Source: Rhizobium rhizogenes
GTDB taxonomy: Bacteria > Pseudomonadota > Alphaproteobacteria > Rhizobiales > Rhizobiaceae
DNA: 64,000 bases
Assembly (NCBI RefSeq): GCF_002005205.3
Contig: NZ_CP019701.2
Coordinates: forward strand, 434,001-498,000
Direction of reading: 5' to 3'
Below, one piece after another: positions 45,382 to 54,510 of this stretch (within the stretch, counting starts at the first letter, position 1; each line of letters starts with the position of its first letter). The notes under the pieces were generated by a model, which did no database searches, was not told the DNA's origin, and saw only the letters and a program-made list of their open reading frames with translations. Position numbers and translations under genes: made by a program.

Positions 45382-48300
45382 ATGAAGTTCAACAAGCTCC
45401 GCCTCGTCGGTTTCAAGTCTTTCGTCGAGCCTTCCGAATTCATCATCGAGCCGGGGCTGACCGGCGTTGTCGGACCGAATGGCTGCGGCAAGTCCAATCT
45501 GGTCGAAGCGCTGCGCTGGGTGATGGGCGAGAACTCCTACAAGAACATGCGCGCCTCCGGCATGGATGACGTCATCTTCTCCGGTTCCGGCAATCGCCCG
45601 GCCCGCAACACCGCCGAAGTCGGTCTCTATCTCGACAATTCCGACCGCACCGCGCCCGCCGCCTTCAACGATGCCGATGAAATTCAGGTGACGCGCCGCA
45701 TCGAGCGCGAAAACGGCTCAGTCTACCGCATCAACGGCAAGGAAGCCCGCGCCAAGGATGTGCAGCTTCTTTTCGCCGACGCCTCCACCGGCGCGCGCTC
45801 GCCTTCCATGGTGGGGCAGGGGCGTATCGGCGAGCTCATCAATGCCAAGCCGCAGGCCCGCCGCCAGCTGCTGGAAGAGGCGGCCGGCATTTCCGGCCTG
45901 CATTCCCGCCGCCACGAGGCCGAGCTTCGCCTTCGCGCCGCCGAGACCAATCTGGAGCGGCTGGAGGATGTGACCGCCCAGCTGGAAAGCCAGATCGAAA
46001 GCCTGAAACGCCAGGCGCGTCAGGCGAACCGTTTCAAGATGCTGTCCGCCGATATCCGCGCCCGCGAGGCGACCCTGTTGCACATCCGCTGGGTGGAGGC
46101 GAAGGAAGCCGAAGGCGAGGCGGAAAGCGCGCTCAATCAGGCCACCAACATCGTCGCCGAAAAGGCGCAAGGCCAGATGGAAGCTGCCAAGCAGCAGGGC
46201 ATCGCCAGCCTGAAACTGCCGGAACTGCGTGAGGACGAGGCGCGCGTCGCCGCCGCTCTGCAACGACTGCAGATCGCCCGCACCCAGCTGGACGACGAGG
46301 CCAACCGCCTGCTGCGTCGCCGCGATGAACTGGCCCGCCGCCTGTCGCAGCTTGGCGAGGATATTATCCGCGAGGAACGGCTGGTCTCGGACAATGCCCA
46401 GATACTCGCACGGCTCGATGAGGAAGAGGCCGAACTTCTCGAAATCCTCTCCGATTCCGGCCGCCATGCCGAGGAAATGCGCGAAGCCTTCGAAGCTGCG
46501 ACCGTCAAACTGGCGGAAAGCGAAGCCATTTTCACCGCCATTACGGCTGAGCGGGCCGAAGCCGCTGCCGCGCGTCAGCAGCTGGAGCGGGCGATCCGTG
46601 ATCTTTCGGATCGCAAGCTGAGGCTGGAGCGACAGTCGCAGGAAGCATCCGCCGAGATCGATGCCATCGACGAAAAACTCTCCGGCCTTCCCGATCCTTC
46701 GGAACGGCGCGAAGCCGTCGAGGCGGCGGAGATCGCGGTCGAGGATGCCCTGATCGTGGTGGAGGAAGCCGAAGTTGCCGTCGCGGAGGCCCGTTCCGCC
46801 GAAGCGCTGGCGCGCGCGCCGCTGGAAACGGCGCGGAACCGGCTGAACGCGCTGGATACGGAAGCACGCACCATCACCAAGATCCTTGCCTCCAGCGCCG
46901 CCGCCAATGGCAGCTTTACGCCGGTGGCGGAAGAAATGACGGTGGAGCGCGGTTTCGAGGCGGCATTGGGTGCCGCCCTCGGCGACGATCTCGAAAGCCC
47001 GCTCGATCCCGCCGCGCCCGCCTATTGGGCCGGCAATGGCGATGGCGCGGATGATCCCGCGCTGCCGCAGGGTGCGAAACCGCTTCTGGATTATGCGCAG
47101 GCGCCGGAAGCCCTGCGCCGCGCTTTGGCGCAGATCGGTGTCGTCGCCAACACGGCGGAAGCCCTGCGCCTGCTGCCGCATTTGAAGGCTGGCCAGCGGC
47201 TGGTGACGCGCGAAGGCGCGCTGTTGCGCTGGGACGGTCACATCGCCAGCGCCGATGCGCCGGGCGCCGCAGCACTTCGCCTGTCGCAGAAGAACCGCCT
47301 TGCTGAAATCGAGACCGAGCTGGATGAGGCCCGCTCCATTCTGGATGAAGCCGAAGACCAGCTTGCCGCGAAAACCGAGGATATCCGCAGCAGCGAATTG
47401 CGGCTCTCGGACGTGCGCGACAGAAGCCGTCTTGCGACCCGCCATCTTGCCGAGGCGCGCGAGGCTTTGACCGCCGCCGAACGGGCCTCGGGCGATCTGC
47501 TGCGCCGTCGCGATATCGTGTCCGAAGCGCTGAACCAGATCGGCGCGCAGATCGACGAGATCGCCGTTCAGGAGGAAAACGCCCGCATCGAAATGGAAGA
47601 CGCGCCGGATCTTTCCGTGCTCGATCTGCGGCTGCGCGAAAGTCAGCTCGAAGTCGCGACCGACCGCGGCCTTCTGGCGGAGGCCCGCGCCCGCCATGAG
47701 GGTGTGAGCCGCGAGGCGGAAAGCCGCCAGCGCAGAATTCAGGCGATAGGGCAGGAGCGCTCCACCTGGCAGTCACGGGCGGCCAGTGCGGCCGATCACA
47801 TCGCGACATTGCGCGAACGCGAGGAAGAGGCGCGCGAGGAAATCGCCGAGCTGGATATAGCGCCGGAGGAGTTCGACGAGAAACGCCGCAACCTCCTAAA
47901 TGAATTGCAGAAGACCGAAGATGCCCGCCGCGAGGCCGCCGACCGGCTGGCCGAGGCGGAAAACCTGCAGCGCGCCGCCGACCGGGTGGCCGCAACGGCG
48001 CTTTCGGAACTCGCCGAAGCCCGCGAAAAACGCGGCCGCGCCGAAGAACGGCTGGTTTCAGCCCGCGAAAAGCGGCAGGAAACCGAACACCGCATCCGCG
48101 AAACGCTGAATACCGAGCCGCATATGGCGTTCCGCCTGACCGGCCTTGGCCCGGACCAGCCGAAGCCGGACATTCGCGACGTCGAGCGCGATCTCGACCG
48201 GCTGAAGATCGAGCGCGAAAGGCTTGGCGCGGTCAATCTGCGCGCCGAGGAAGAGCAGGCCGAGCTTTCCGCCAAGCTCGAGGCGTTGATCAAGGAACGC

Positions 48301-48849
48301 GACGACATCATCGACGCCGTGCGCAAGCTGCGCGCCGGCATCCAGAACCTCAACCGCGAAGGCCGCGAGCGGCTGATCGCCGCTTTCGACGTGGTCAATT
48401 CGCAGTTCCAGCGGCTGTTCACGCATCTCTTCGGCGGCGGCACGGCGGAATTGCAGCTGATCGAATCCGACGATCCGCTGGAAGCGGGGCTGGAAATCCT
48501 CGCCCGCCCGCCGGGCAAGAAACCGCAAACCATGACGCTGCTTTCCGGCGGCGAGCAGGCGCTGACGGCCATGGCACTGATCTTTGCCGTCTTTCTCACC
48601 AATCCCGCGCCCATCTGCGTGCTGGACGAGGTGGACGCACCGCTCGACGACCACAATGTCGAGCGCTACTGCAACCTGATGGACGAGATGGTGGCCTCGA
48701 CGGAGACCCGCTTCGTCATCATCACCCACAATCCCATCACCATGGCGCGCATGAACCGCCTCTTCGGTGTCACCATGGCCGAACAGGGTGTATCGCAGCT
48801 TGTATCGGTGGATTTGCAGACCGCCGAACAGCTGCGTGAGGCTGTCTGA
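45382..48849 (+). CDS. smc: chromosome partition protein SMC
   Basis: Large coiled-coil ATPase that organises and segregates the chromosome with ScpA/ScpB. 1155 aa. The Walker A is GPNGCGKSN at residues 31-39. Long coiled coils (about 170-500 and 640-990, rich in Glu/Ala/Arg) flank a hinge near residues 510-640. The C-terminal head has the LLSGGEQALTAMALIFAVFL signature and the Walker B CVLDEVDAPLDDHNVERY. The frame is open to 45352, but MKFNKLRLVGFKSFVEP is the family start. Confidence 0.96.
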   Translation: MKFNKLRLVGFKSFVEPSEFIIEPGLTGVVGPNGCGKSNLVEALRWVMGENSYKNMRASGMDDVIFSGSGNRPARNTAEVGLYLDNSDRTAPAAFNDADEIQVTRRIERENGSVYRINGKEARAKDVQLLFADASTGARSPSMVGQGRIGELINAKPQARRQLLEEAAGISGLHSRRHEAELRLRAAETNLERLEDVTAQLESQIESLKRQARQANRFKMLSADIRAREATLLHIRWVEAKEAEGEAESALNQATNIVAEKAQGQMEAAKQQGIASLKLPELREDEARVAAALQRLQIARTQLDDEANRLLRRRDELARRLSQLGEDIIREERLVSDNAQILARLDEEEAELLEILSDSGRHAEEMREAFEAATVKLAESEAIFTAITAERAEAAAARQQLERAIRDLSDRKLRLERQSQEASAEIDAIDEKLSGLPDPSERREAVEAAEIAVEDALIVVEEAEVAVAEARSAEALARAPLETARNRLNALDTEARTITKILASSAAANGSFTPVAEEMTVERGFEAALGAALGDDLESPLDPAAPAYWAGNGDGADDPALPQGAKPLLDYAQAPEALRRALAQIGVVANTAEALRLLPHLKAGQRLVTREGALLRWDGHIASADAPGAAALRLSQKNRLAEIETELDEARSILDEAEDQLAAKTEDIRSSELRLSDVRDRSRLATRHLAEAREALTAAERASGDLLRRRDIVSEALNQIGAQIDEIAVQEENARIEMEDAPDLSVLDLRLRESQLEVATDRGLLAEARARHEGVSREAESRQRRIQAIGQERSTWQSRAASAADHIATLREREEEAREEIAELDIAPEEFDEKRRNLLNELQKTEDARREAADRLAEAENLQRAADRVAATALSELAEAREKRGRAEERLVSAREKRQETEHRIRETLNTEPHMAFRLTGLGPDQPKPDIRDVERDLDRLKIERERLGAVNLRAEEEQAELSAKLEALIKERDDIIDAVRKLRAGIQNLNREGRERLIAAFDVVNSQFQRLFTHLFGGGTAELQLIESDDPLEAGLEILARPPGKKPQTMTLLSGGEQALTAMALIFAVFLTNPAPICVLDEVDAPLDDHNVERYCNLMDEMVASTETRFVIITHNPITMARMNRLFGVTMAEQGVSQLVSVDLQTAEQLREAV

Positions 48850-48899
48850 GGCGGGCTTGTCCGGGATCAGCCCCGACTTTTGCTCAATGTGAATTTATC

Positions 48900-49054
48900 T
48901 GGCCGTATCACCCATTCGGGTGAGCGACATCACGCGGCATTTTGCTATGTTTTTCGAAACAACCAAGGGCTCTCACCAGACCCCACCATCCGGTTTCCTG
49001 TACCGGATGGAATGCCTTGCGAGGCCGCTGCCGTGGCCTCGCAAGGCTTTCTTT
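48900..49054 (+). ncRNA. candidate structured RNA downstream of smc
   Basis: Three perfect hairpins occur in series: TCACCC/GGGTGA near 48908-48923, CCATCCGGT/ACCGGATGG at 48986-49010, and a 13-bp stem ending in TTTCTTT at 49014-49054. There is no believable reading frame. It may be a small RNA or the smc 3' untranslated region. I could not find a convincing promoter. Confidence 0.35.
49014..49054 (+). terminator. strong terminator downstream of smc
   Basis: Perfect 13-bp stem GCCTTGCGAGGCC/GGCCTCGCAAGGC with an 8-base loop, then TTTCTTT. 165 bases after the smc stop. Confidence 0.85.
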
Positions 49055-49117
49055 CCTGGGCTCAGAGGGCGAGGTGGCTGCATGGCTGGTAATCGTTTCC
49101 TGGGCGCAAACCTCCTC

Positions 49118-49230
49118 CGTCATGCCGGCCTTGAGCCGGTATCCAGCCAGCCCAAGTCCTTGGGCTGAAAAGCGTCCTTCCCGACGCGCAGACGCGCGTC
49201 GGCTGGATTCCGGCGCAAGGCTACTGCCGT
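49118..49230. repeat. dispersed palindromic repeat, family A, copy 3
   Basis: Starts CGTCATGCCGGCCTTGAGCC and shares the CCAGCCAGCCCAAGTCCTTG, CGCAGACGCGCGTCGGCTGG and GGCGCAAGG blocks. The closing arm has decayed (CTACTGCCGTCC), so this copy is degenerate. Confidence 0.82.
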
Positions 49231-49297
49231 CCCGTTTAAATTTATGGATACCTTATATGGCCTGGAAGCTAGCGGTGAACGTTGCGCATTTTCTCGA

Positions 49298-49383
49298 CGT
49301 CATCCTTGAGCTTGTCCCAAGGATCTAACCACGTCAACAAAATCAATCCGTTGCAGATCCTCGGGACAGGCCCGAGGATGACG
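49298..49383. repeat. dispersed inverted repeat, family C, copy 4
   Basis: Arms CGTCATCCTTGAGCTTGTCC and GGACAGGCCCGAGGATGACG enclose AAAATCAATCCGTTGCAGAT, shared with copy 3. The rest of the gap to 49589 shows nothing else. Confidence 0.85.
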
Positions 49384-49589
49384 TCGGAGTGTTTGGCGAG
49401 GTTTGCCATCTATAGGACGACGGCCATACGTCATTCGTGTCCCAATGCTCGAAATTTAAACCGGACAGTAGCGTTTCAAGGCCGGAATGTCGGAAGGAGA
49501 TGATGCTGCGAAGCCCTCTAAACGCTTAACCCGCCGTAACCGTCAATCGCGCAGTGTGCTCCGCATCATGCATGGAGACCAACCACCAC

Positions 49590-50567
49590 TCACCCCGGCA
49601 CCAGCCGCAGCCGCGTGCCCCATGGGTCGATAGCCTCAACCACATCGTTTTCCATCTCCACCAGCACATAGCCGGCTGCCCTGAGCCGCGCCTTCTGCGC
49701 CTCGAGATCGTCGGGATTGCGAACGGTGATTGAGAACCAGTCGAGGCCGGTTTCGGTGGCGTTGCGCGCCTTCGCGCCGCGGCTGTTCCAGCTATTTACC
49801 GCCAGATGGTGGTGATATCCCCCCGACGACAGGAACGATGCGTCCGAACGTGCATCCTGTGTCGGCTGCAGGCCGACGGCCTCTTCGTAAAAGGCGCGAG
49901 CGGCGGCAATCCCGCCGACCCTGAGGTGAATATGCCCGATGCGCATGGCCGGCGGGGCAGTCACATAGTCGCTTCTTTTGGTGTCGGTCAGCTTCACCAG
50001 ATCGTCCACATCAAGCGGTTCGGTGCCCATTTTCACAACACGGCCGCTCCACACCCATGTGTCTTTCGGCCGGTCGCTGTAAACCTCGATGCCGTTGCCC
50101 TCGGGATCGTTGAGATAGATCGCCTCGCTGACATTGTGATCGGCGAAACCCGAAAGCGGCACCTGCCGGAGCGCGGCATGCACCAGCCAGCGGGCCAGAT
50201 CCTTGCGGCTCGGCATCAGATAGGCGATGTGGAACAGGCCGGCGGAAGTGGGACTTTCGTAATCGGCCGCCGGTTTGTGGACGAGATCGAGCAGCGGCAC
50301 GCTTCCGACACCCAGCGTCACGCCTCTCGCCGTGCGTTCCACCTCGTTCATGCCCAGCACCGACCGGTAATAGTCGATCATCTGGTCGAGATCGCGCACG
50401 CGAAGCGCGGCCTGGCCGATATGCATCGGTGTCGTCAGGGCAAAGGGCAGTGCGGTGGCGGCATTTGCGGCGGGCGTGCCGCCCTCGGCTTTGAGCGCGC
50501 CGGCGAAAGCGGTGGCGGCGCAAGAAATTCCGGCGAATTTCAACGTGTGGCGGCGAGTAAATTGCAT
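49590..50567 (-). CDS. Tat-exported double-VOC (catechol-dioxygenase-like) protein
   Basis: 325 aa. The N-terminus MQFTRRHTLKFAGISCAA is a twin-arginine export signal with a hydrophobic stretch to about residue 25. Two vicinal-oxygen-chelate domains follow, each with an HI- or AALRVRDLD-type start (about residues 48 and 210), paired with FHIAYLMPS, EGNGIEVYSD and YHHHLAVNSW metal-ligand-like segments. This is the arrangement of extradiol-dioxygenase and CatE-like proteins, but exported, so it may act on an aromatic compound in the periplasm. Divergent from ppdK. Confidence 0.83.
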   Translation of the reverse strand: MQFTRRHTLKFAGISCAATAFAGALKAEGGTPAANAATALPFALTTPMHIGQAALRVRDLDQMIDYYRSVLGMNEVERTARGVTLGVGSVPLLDLVHKPAADYESPTSAGLFHIAYLMPSRKDLARWLVHAALRQVPLSGFADHNVSEAIYLNDPEGNGIEVYSDRPKDTWVWSGRVVKMGTEPLDVDDLVKLTDTKRSDYVTAPPAMRIGHIHLRVGGIAAARAFYEEAVGLQPTQDARSDASFLSSGGYHHHLAVNSWNSRGAKARNATETGLDWFSITVRNPDDLEAQKARLRAAGYVLVEMENDVVEAIDPWGTRLRLVPG

Positions 50568-50794
50568 GAATAATCTCTTTGTCGGCGATGATAATGGTTA
50601 GGGAACACTCCGTTTCTGCGCACTACACGAATGCGTCAGTCCTGCTGTTATTTTGTGTTTAAGGCAATTCTGGCGCGCAATTTGCCGCAATTATGCTGCA
50701 CTGCGATGTAAACTGCACGTTGCGGCGTTCCCAACATGCCGGCAATGCTGTAGATGATAGAAAAATGACAACGCTTCTGGGTGGAGAGCGTGGA

Positions 50795-53521
50795 ATGAAA
50801 AAATGGGTTTATACCTTCGGCAATGGTGCGGCCGAAGGCAGGGCAGGTGACGTTGCGATATTGGGCGGCAAGGGTGCGAACCTTGCCGAAATGGCAAGTC
50901 TCGGCCTTCCCGTTCCCCCCGGCCTTACCATCATTACAGATGCCTGCGCGCTTTATCACAAGAACGGCCGCGATCTTCCCGAAGAGCTGAAGCTGCAGGT
51001 CATGGCCGGCCTGCACGGCATGGAAACCGTGACCGGCAAGACCTTCGGCGGCAGCCAGTCGCCGCTGCTCATCTCCGTCCGCTCCGGCGCGCGCGCCTCC
51101 ATGCCCGGCATGATGGATACTGTCCTCAATCTCGGCCTCAACGACCGCACCGTCGAGGCGCTGGGCCACGATGCGGGCGACGCGCGTTTCGCCTGGGACA
51201 GCTACCGCCGCTTCATCCAGATGTATGCCGATGTCGTCATGGGCCTCGATCATGAGCTGTTCGAGGAAATTCTCGAGGACGAGAAAGGCCGCCTCGGCCA
51301 CGAATACGACACCGACATGTCGGCGGTCGAATGGCAGCATGTCGTTTCGCTTTATAAAAAGCTGATCGAGGATGAGCTGGACGAAGCCTTCCCGCAGGAC
51401 TGTCACGTGCAGCTCTGGGGTGCCATCGGCGCCGTCTTCGCCAGCTGGACCAACCACCGCGCCGTGACCTACCGGCACCTGCACAATATTCCGGGGGACT
51501 GGGGCACGGCGGTCAACGTTCAGGCCATGGTCTTCGGCAATCTCGGCTCGTCCTCGGCAACCGGCGTCGCCTTTACCCGCAACCCCTCGACGGGTGAGGC
51601 GGAGCTTTACGGCGAATTCCTCGTCAATGCGCAAGGGGAAGATGTGGTGGCGGGCATCCGCACGCCGCAGTCCATCACCGAGGCCGCGCGTCTTGCCTCT
51701 GGCTCCGACAAGCCTTCCATGGAAAAGCTGATGCCGGAGGCGTTCAGTGAATTTCTGGCGATCTGCAGGCGGCTGGAAACCCATTATCGCGACATGCAGG
51801 ATCTGGAATTCACCATCGAGCGCGGCAAGCTCTGGATGTTGCAGACCCGTTCCGGCAAGCGCACCACCCGCGCGGCCATGAAGATCGCCGTCGATATGGT
51901 GGAAGAGGGGCTGATTTCGCAGGAAGAAGCCGTCTGCCGCATCGAGCCCTCGTCGCTCGACCAGCTGCTTCACCCCACCATCGATCCCGGCACATCGCGC
52001 CCCATCATCGGCTCCGGCCTGCCGGCCTCTCCGGGGGCGGCGACGGGCGAAATCGTCTTTACCGCCGAAGAGGCGGTTGCGGCGGAAGCCGAAGGCCGCC
52101 GCGTCATTCTCGTGCGCATCGAAACCAGCCCGGAAGATATCCACGGCATGCACGCCGCCGAAGGCATTTTGACGACGCGCGGCGGCATGACCAGCCACGC
52201 CGCCGTGGTGGCACGCGGCATGGGCATTCCCTGCGTCACCGGCGCCGGCTCCATGCGCGTCGACATGCGCAACAAGGTGCTGATCGGCGTCGGCTGTATG
52301 TTGAAACGCGGTGATGTCATCACCATCGATGGTTCTTCCGGCCGGGTGTTGAAGGGCGAGGTGCCGATGACGCAGCCGGAACTCTCGGGCGATTTCGGCA
52401 AGCTGATGGAGTGGGCCGACAGCCTGCGCCGCATGACGGTGCGCACCAATGCCGATACCCCGGCCGACGCCCGCGCTGCCCGCGCTTTCGGCGCTGAGGG
52501 TATCGGCCTCTGCCGTACCGAACATATGTTCTTCGAGGGCGACCGCATCCACGTCATGCGCGAGATGATCCTCGCCGAAAGCGAAAAGGGCAGGCGGGCG
52601 GCGCTCGATGAGCTTCTGCCGATGCAGCGCTCGGATTTCACCGAACTGTTCCAGATCATGCACGGCCTGCCGGTGACGATCCGCCTGCTTGATCCGCCGC
52701 TGCACGAATTCCTGCCGAAGACCGACGGCGAAATCGTCGAGGTGGCGGCCGCCATGGGCATGCCGCAGACGGTGTTCCGCCAGCGGCTGGATGCGCTGCA
52801 CGAATTCAACCCCATGCTCGGCCATCGCGGCTGCCGTCTCGCCATTTCCTATCCTGAGATCGCCGAAATGCAGGCCCGCGCGATTTTTGAAGCGGCGGTT
52901 GCCGCAGCCCGTATCACCGGCGCGCCGGTCGTACCCGAGATCATGGTGCCGCTGGTCGGGCTTCGCTCGGAACTGGATTACGTCACCGAAGTCATCGACG
53001 GAGTCGCCGCTGCGGTGGCGCAGGAAACCGGCATGGAGATCGAATATCTCACCGGCACGATGATCGAGCTGCCGCGTGCGGCACTGCGCGCCCATGTGAT
53101 TGCGGAAGCGGCGGAATTTTTCTCCTTTGGCACCAACGACTTGACGCAGACCACCTTCGGTATTTCCCGCGACGATGCGGCGCGTTTCATCAATACCTAT
53201 CAGCGCAAGGGCATCATCGAGCGCGACCCGTTCATCTCGCTCGATTTCGACGGTGTGGGAGAATTGATCCGCATCGCCGCCGAACGAGGCCGCCAGACGC
53301 GGCCGGAACTGAAGCTCGGCATCTGCGGTGAACATGGCGGCGACCCGGCCTCGATCCATTTCTGCGAGGATGCCGATCTCGACTACGTCTCCTGCTCGCC
53401 CTTCCGCGTGCCCATCGCCCGCCTGGCTGCAGCGCAGGCAACGCTGGCGGCGAAGAGGGATGAGGGCAGGGTGGCGAGCAATGTCGCCTTCATTCCCGTC
53501 AGGGGTTCTGTCGGACGATGA
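50795..53521 (+). CDS. ppdK: pyruvate, phosphate dikinase
   Basis: Interconverts pyruvate + ATP + Pi and PEP + AMP + PPi. 908 aa: an N-terminal ATP-grasp domain (GGKGANLAEMASLGLPVPPG near residue 23), a central phosphohistidine domain with GGMTSHAAVVARGMGIPCV near residue 465, and a C-terminal PEP/pyruvate barrel with GICGEHGGDPASI near residue 840 carrying the catalytic cysteine. I chose MKKWVYTFG at 50795 for its GGAGAGCG site and family start. Upstream ATGs (50765, 50693) are in frame but unsupported. The 3' end overlaps the convergent lipoprotein gene by 23 bases. Confidence 0.95.
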   Translation: MKKWVYTFGNGAAEGRAGDVAILGGKGANLAEMASLGLPVPPGLTIITDACALYHKNGRDLPEELKLQVMAGLHGMETVTGKTFGGSQSPLLISVRSGARASMPGMMDTVLNLGLNDRTVEALGHDAGDARFAWDSYRRFIQMYADVVMGLDHELFEEILEDEKGRLGHEYDTDMSAVEWQHVVSLYKKLIEDELDEAFPQDCHVQLWGAIGAVFASWTNHRAVTYRHLHNIPGDWGTAVNVQAMVFGNLGSSSATGVAFTRNPSTGEAELYGEFLVNAQGEDVVAGIRTPQSITEAARLASGSDKPSMEKLMPEAFSEFLAICRRLETHYRDMQDLEFTIERGKLWMLQTRSGKRTTRAAMKIAVDMVEEGLISQEEAVCRIEPSSLDQLLHPTIDPGTSRPIIGSGLPASPGAATGEIVFTAEEAVAAEAEGRRVILVRIETSPEDIHGMHAAEGILTTRGGMTSHAAVVARGMGIPCVTGAGSMRVDMRNKVLIGVGCMLKRGDVITIDGSSGRVLKGEVPMTQPELSGDFGKLMEWADSLRRMTVRTNADTPADARAARAFGAEGIGLCRTEHMFFEGDRIHVMREMILAESEKGRRAALDELLPMQRSDFTELFQIMHGLPVTIRLLDPPLHEFLPKTDGEIVEVAAAMGMPQTVFRQRLDALHEFNPMLGHRGCRLAISYPEIAEMQARAIFEAAVAAARITGAPVVPEIMVPLVGLRSELDYVTEVIDGVAAAVAQETGMEIEYLTGTMIELPRAALRAHVIAEAAEFFSFGTNDLTQTTFGISRDDAARFINTYQRKGIIERDPFISLDFDGVGELIRIAAERGRQTRPELKLGICGEHGGDPASIHFCEDADLDYVSCSPFRVPIARLAAAQATLAAKRDEGRVASNVAFIPVRGSVGR

Positions 53522-53771
53522 TCTGACGCTCGACCACGACCGGCCGGTAGAACATGTCGCGGTTCATCCGCGCCTGCCAGGCGCGGTTGTCGGCGCGGCG
53601 GTCCATTTCCAGATCGAGAAGGCAACCGGCCATCGGGTCAGTGCCGGGGCGGAAACCATAACCCCGGCAAGTCGCCTCATCCCGCGCCCGGCGCTCTTCC
53701 GGCGTCAACGTCTGGCAGGCGGTGAGCGCCATGAGGGCGGCAAGCGAACCGAGGACGATGGAAACACGCAT
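53499..53771 (-). CDS. small lipoprotein of unknown function
   Basis: 90 aa. The signal MRVSIVLGSLAALMALTAC ends in a lipobox (LTAC, cysteine at residue 19). The mature part is charged, with TPEERRARDEATCRGYGFRPGTDPMAGCLLDLEMDRRADNR. Two further cysteines about 15 residues apart could form a disulfide. The CRGYGF-x(3)-D-x(2)-A-x-C pattern recurs in small alphaproteobacterial lipoproteins. Its C-terminal 23 bases are antisense to the end of ppdK. Confidence 0.8.
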   Translation of the reverse strand: MRVSIVLGSLAALMALTACQTLTPEERRARDEATCRGYGFRPGTDPMAGCLLDLEMDRRADNRAWQARMNRDMFYRPVVVERQIIVRQNP

Positions 53772-53960
53772 CTTGTTTCTCCCTTAACATGACGGCCGTA
53801 CGGCACTTTTATTGCCGCGATTGATACGCCTGTTTTGATACGGGGAAAAGCCGGGTTGGGGCGGAAAGTTGCATCAATCCATCATGGAGAATGGCTTGGC
53901 AAGTGGCGGCGAAGCGGGGTGGGGCGGATTGCGTCGTAAAACCCGACGCGCCCCGGTTGC

Positions 53961-54359
53961 TCACGAATCGCGCAAGAATGACGGCGGGAACAAACCCTGT
54001 TGAATGAGCCAGTCGCCGAGCAGAAGCGTGAGGATGGCGATGAGGACGATGCCGCCGATAAAGGCGAAGAGGCCGAGCGTGGCGCGGGTCCACCGGCGGG
54101 TTTGATAGAGGTAAATCGCAAGCCCGATGGGTGCGAGCAGAACGGTGGTGATCTTGGCGGCGGAGCTGCGCCGGAGGTCCCGCTTTTCGGCATCCTCTAT
54201 CTGCCACCAGGCAAACAGTGTGATGATGCCGATCATCTGCACCAGATCGTTTGCGGTAAAGGATGCTGGAGGCCCGGCAGGCCAGACGGCCGCGTCGATC
54301 AGAAGCCCAAGCGAGATGAAAGCAAGCAGGCCGACATAGATCCAGTTACGTTTCGCCAT
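53961..54359 (-). CDS. small four-helix membrane protein
   Basis: 132 aa with hydrophobic segments at about residues 5-24, 40-52, 68-83 and 97-118. A basic/acidic cytoplasmic stretch (QIEDAEKRDLRRSSAAK) lies between helices two and three. No family recognised. On the same strand as the lipoprotein gene but 189 bases away, so probably a separate unit. Confidence 0.65.
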   Translation of the reverse strand: MAKRNWIYVGLLAFISLGLLIDAAVWPAGPPASFTANDLVQMIGIITLFAWWQIEDAEKRDLRRSSAAKITTVLLAPIGLAIYLYQTRRWTRATLGLFAFIGGIVLIAILTLLLGDWLIQQGLFPPSFLRDS

Positions 54360-54463
54360 GCACAGTTTCCGCTCTAAATTGCGTTATTGTCCGTGCCGCT
54401 ATCGCTATCGATGAAATTATCGCCGTCAACCCCAAACTATCAGGGAACAACGGGAATGGCCCG

Positions 54464-54500
54464 CATGGGGCGTTTCCTTTTTCACCGGAAACGCCCCATG
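54464..54500 (-). terminator. hairpin at the 3' end of the symporter gene
   Basis: Perfect 14-bp stem CATGGGGCGTTTCC/GGAAACGCCCCATG with a 9-base loop, 10 bases past the symporter stop. No T-run on the minus strand, so it may be factor-dependent or stabilise the message. Confidence 0.65.
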
Positions 54501-54510
54501 ATTATCGCTG

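Noticed and set aside
45718..47697. 659-codon open frame on the minus strand
   Set aside because: Antisense to the smc coiled coils. Compositionally biased shadow frame.
48942..49328. 128-codon open frame after smc
   Set aside because: It runs through a strong terminator and a family-A repeat, so it is chance coding.
50648..53359. 903-codon open frame on the minus strand
   Set aside because: Antisense to ppdK, which has all catalytic motifs on the plus strand. The frame has no recognisable domain.
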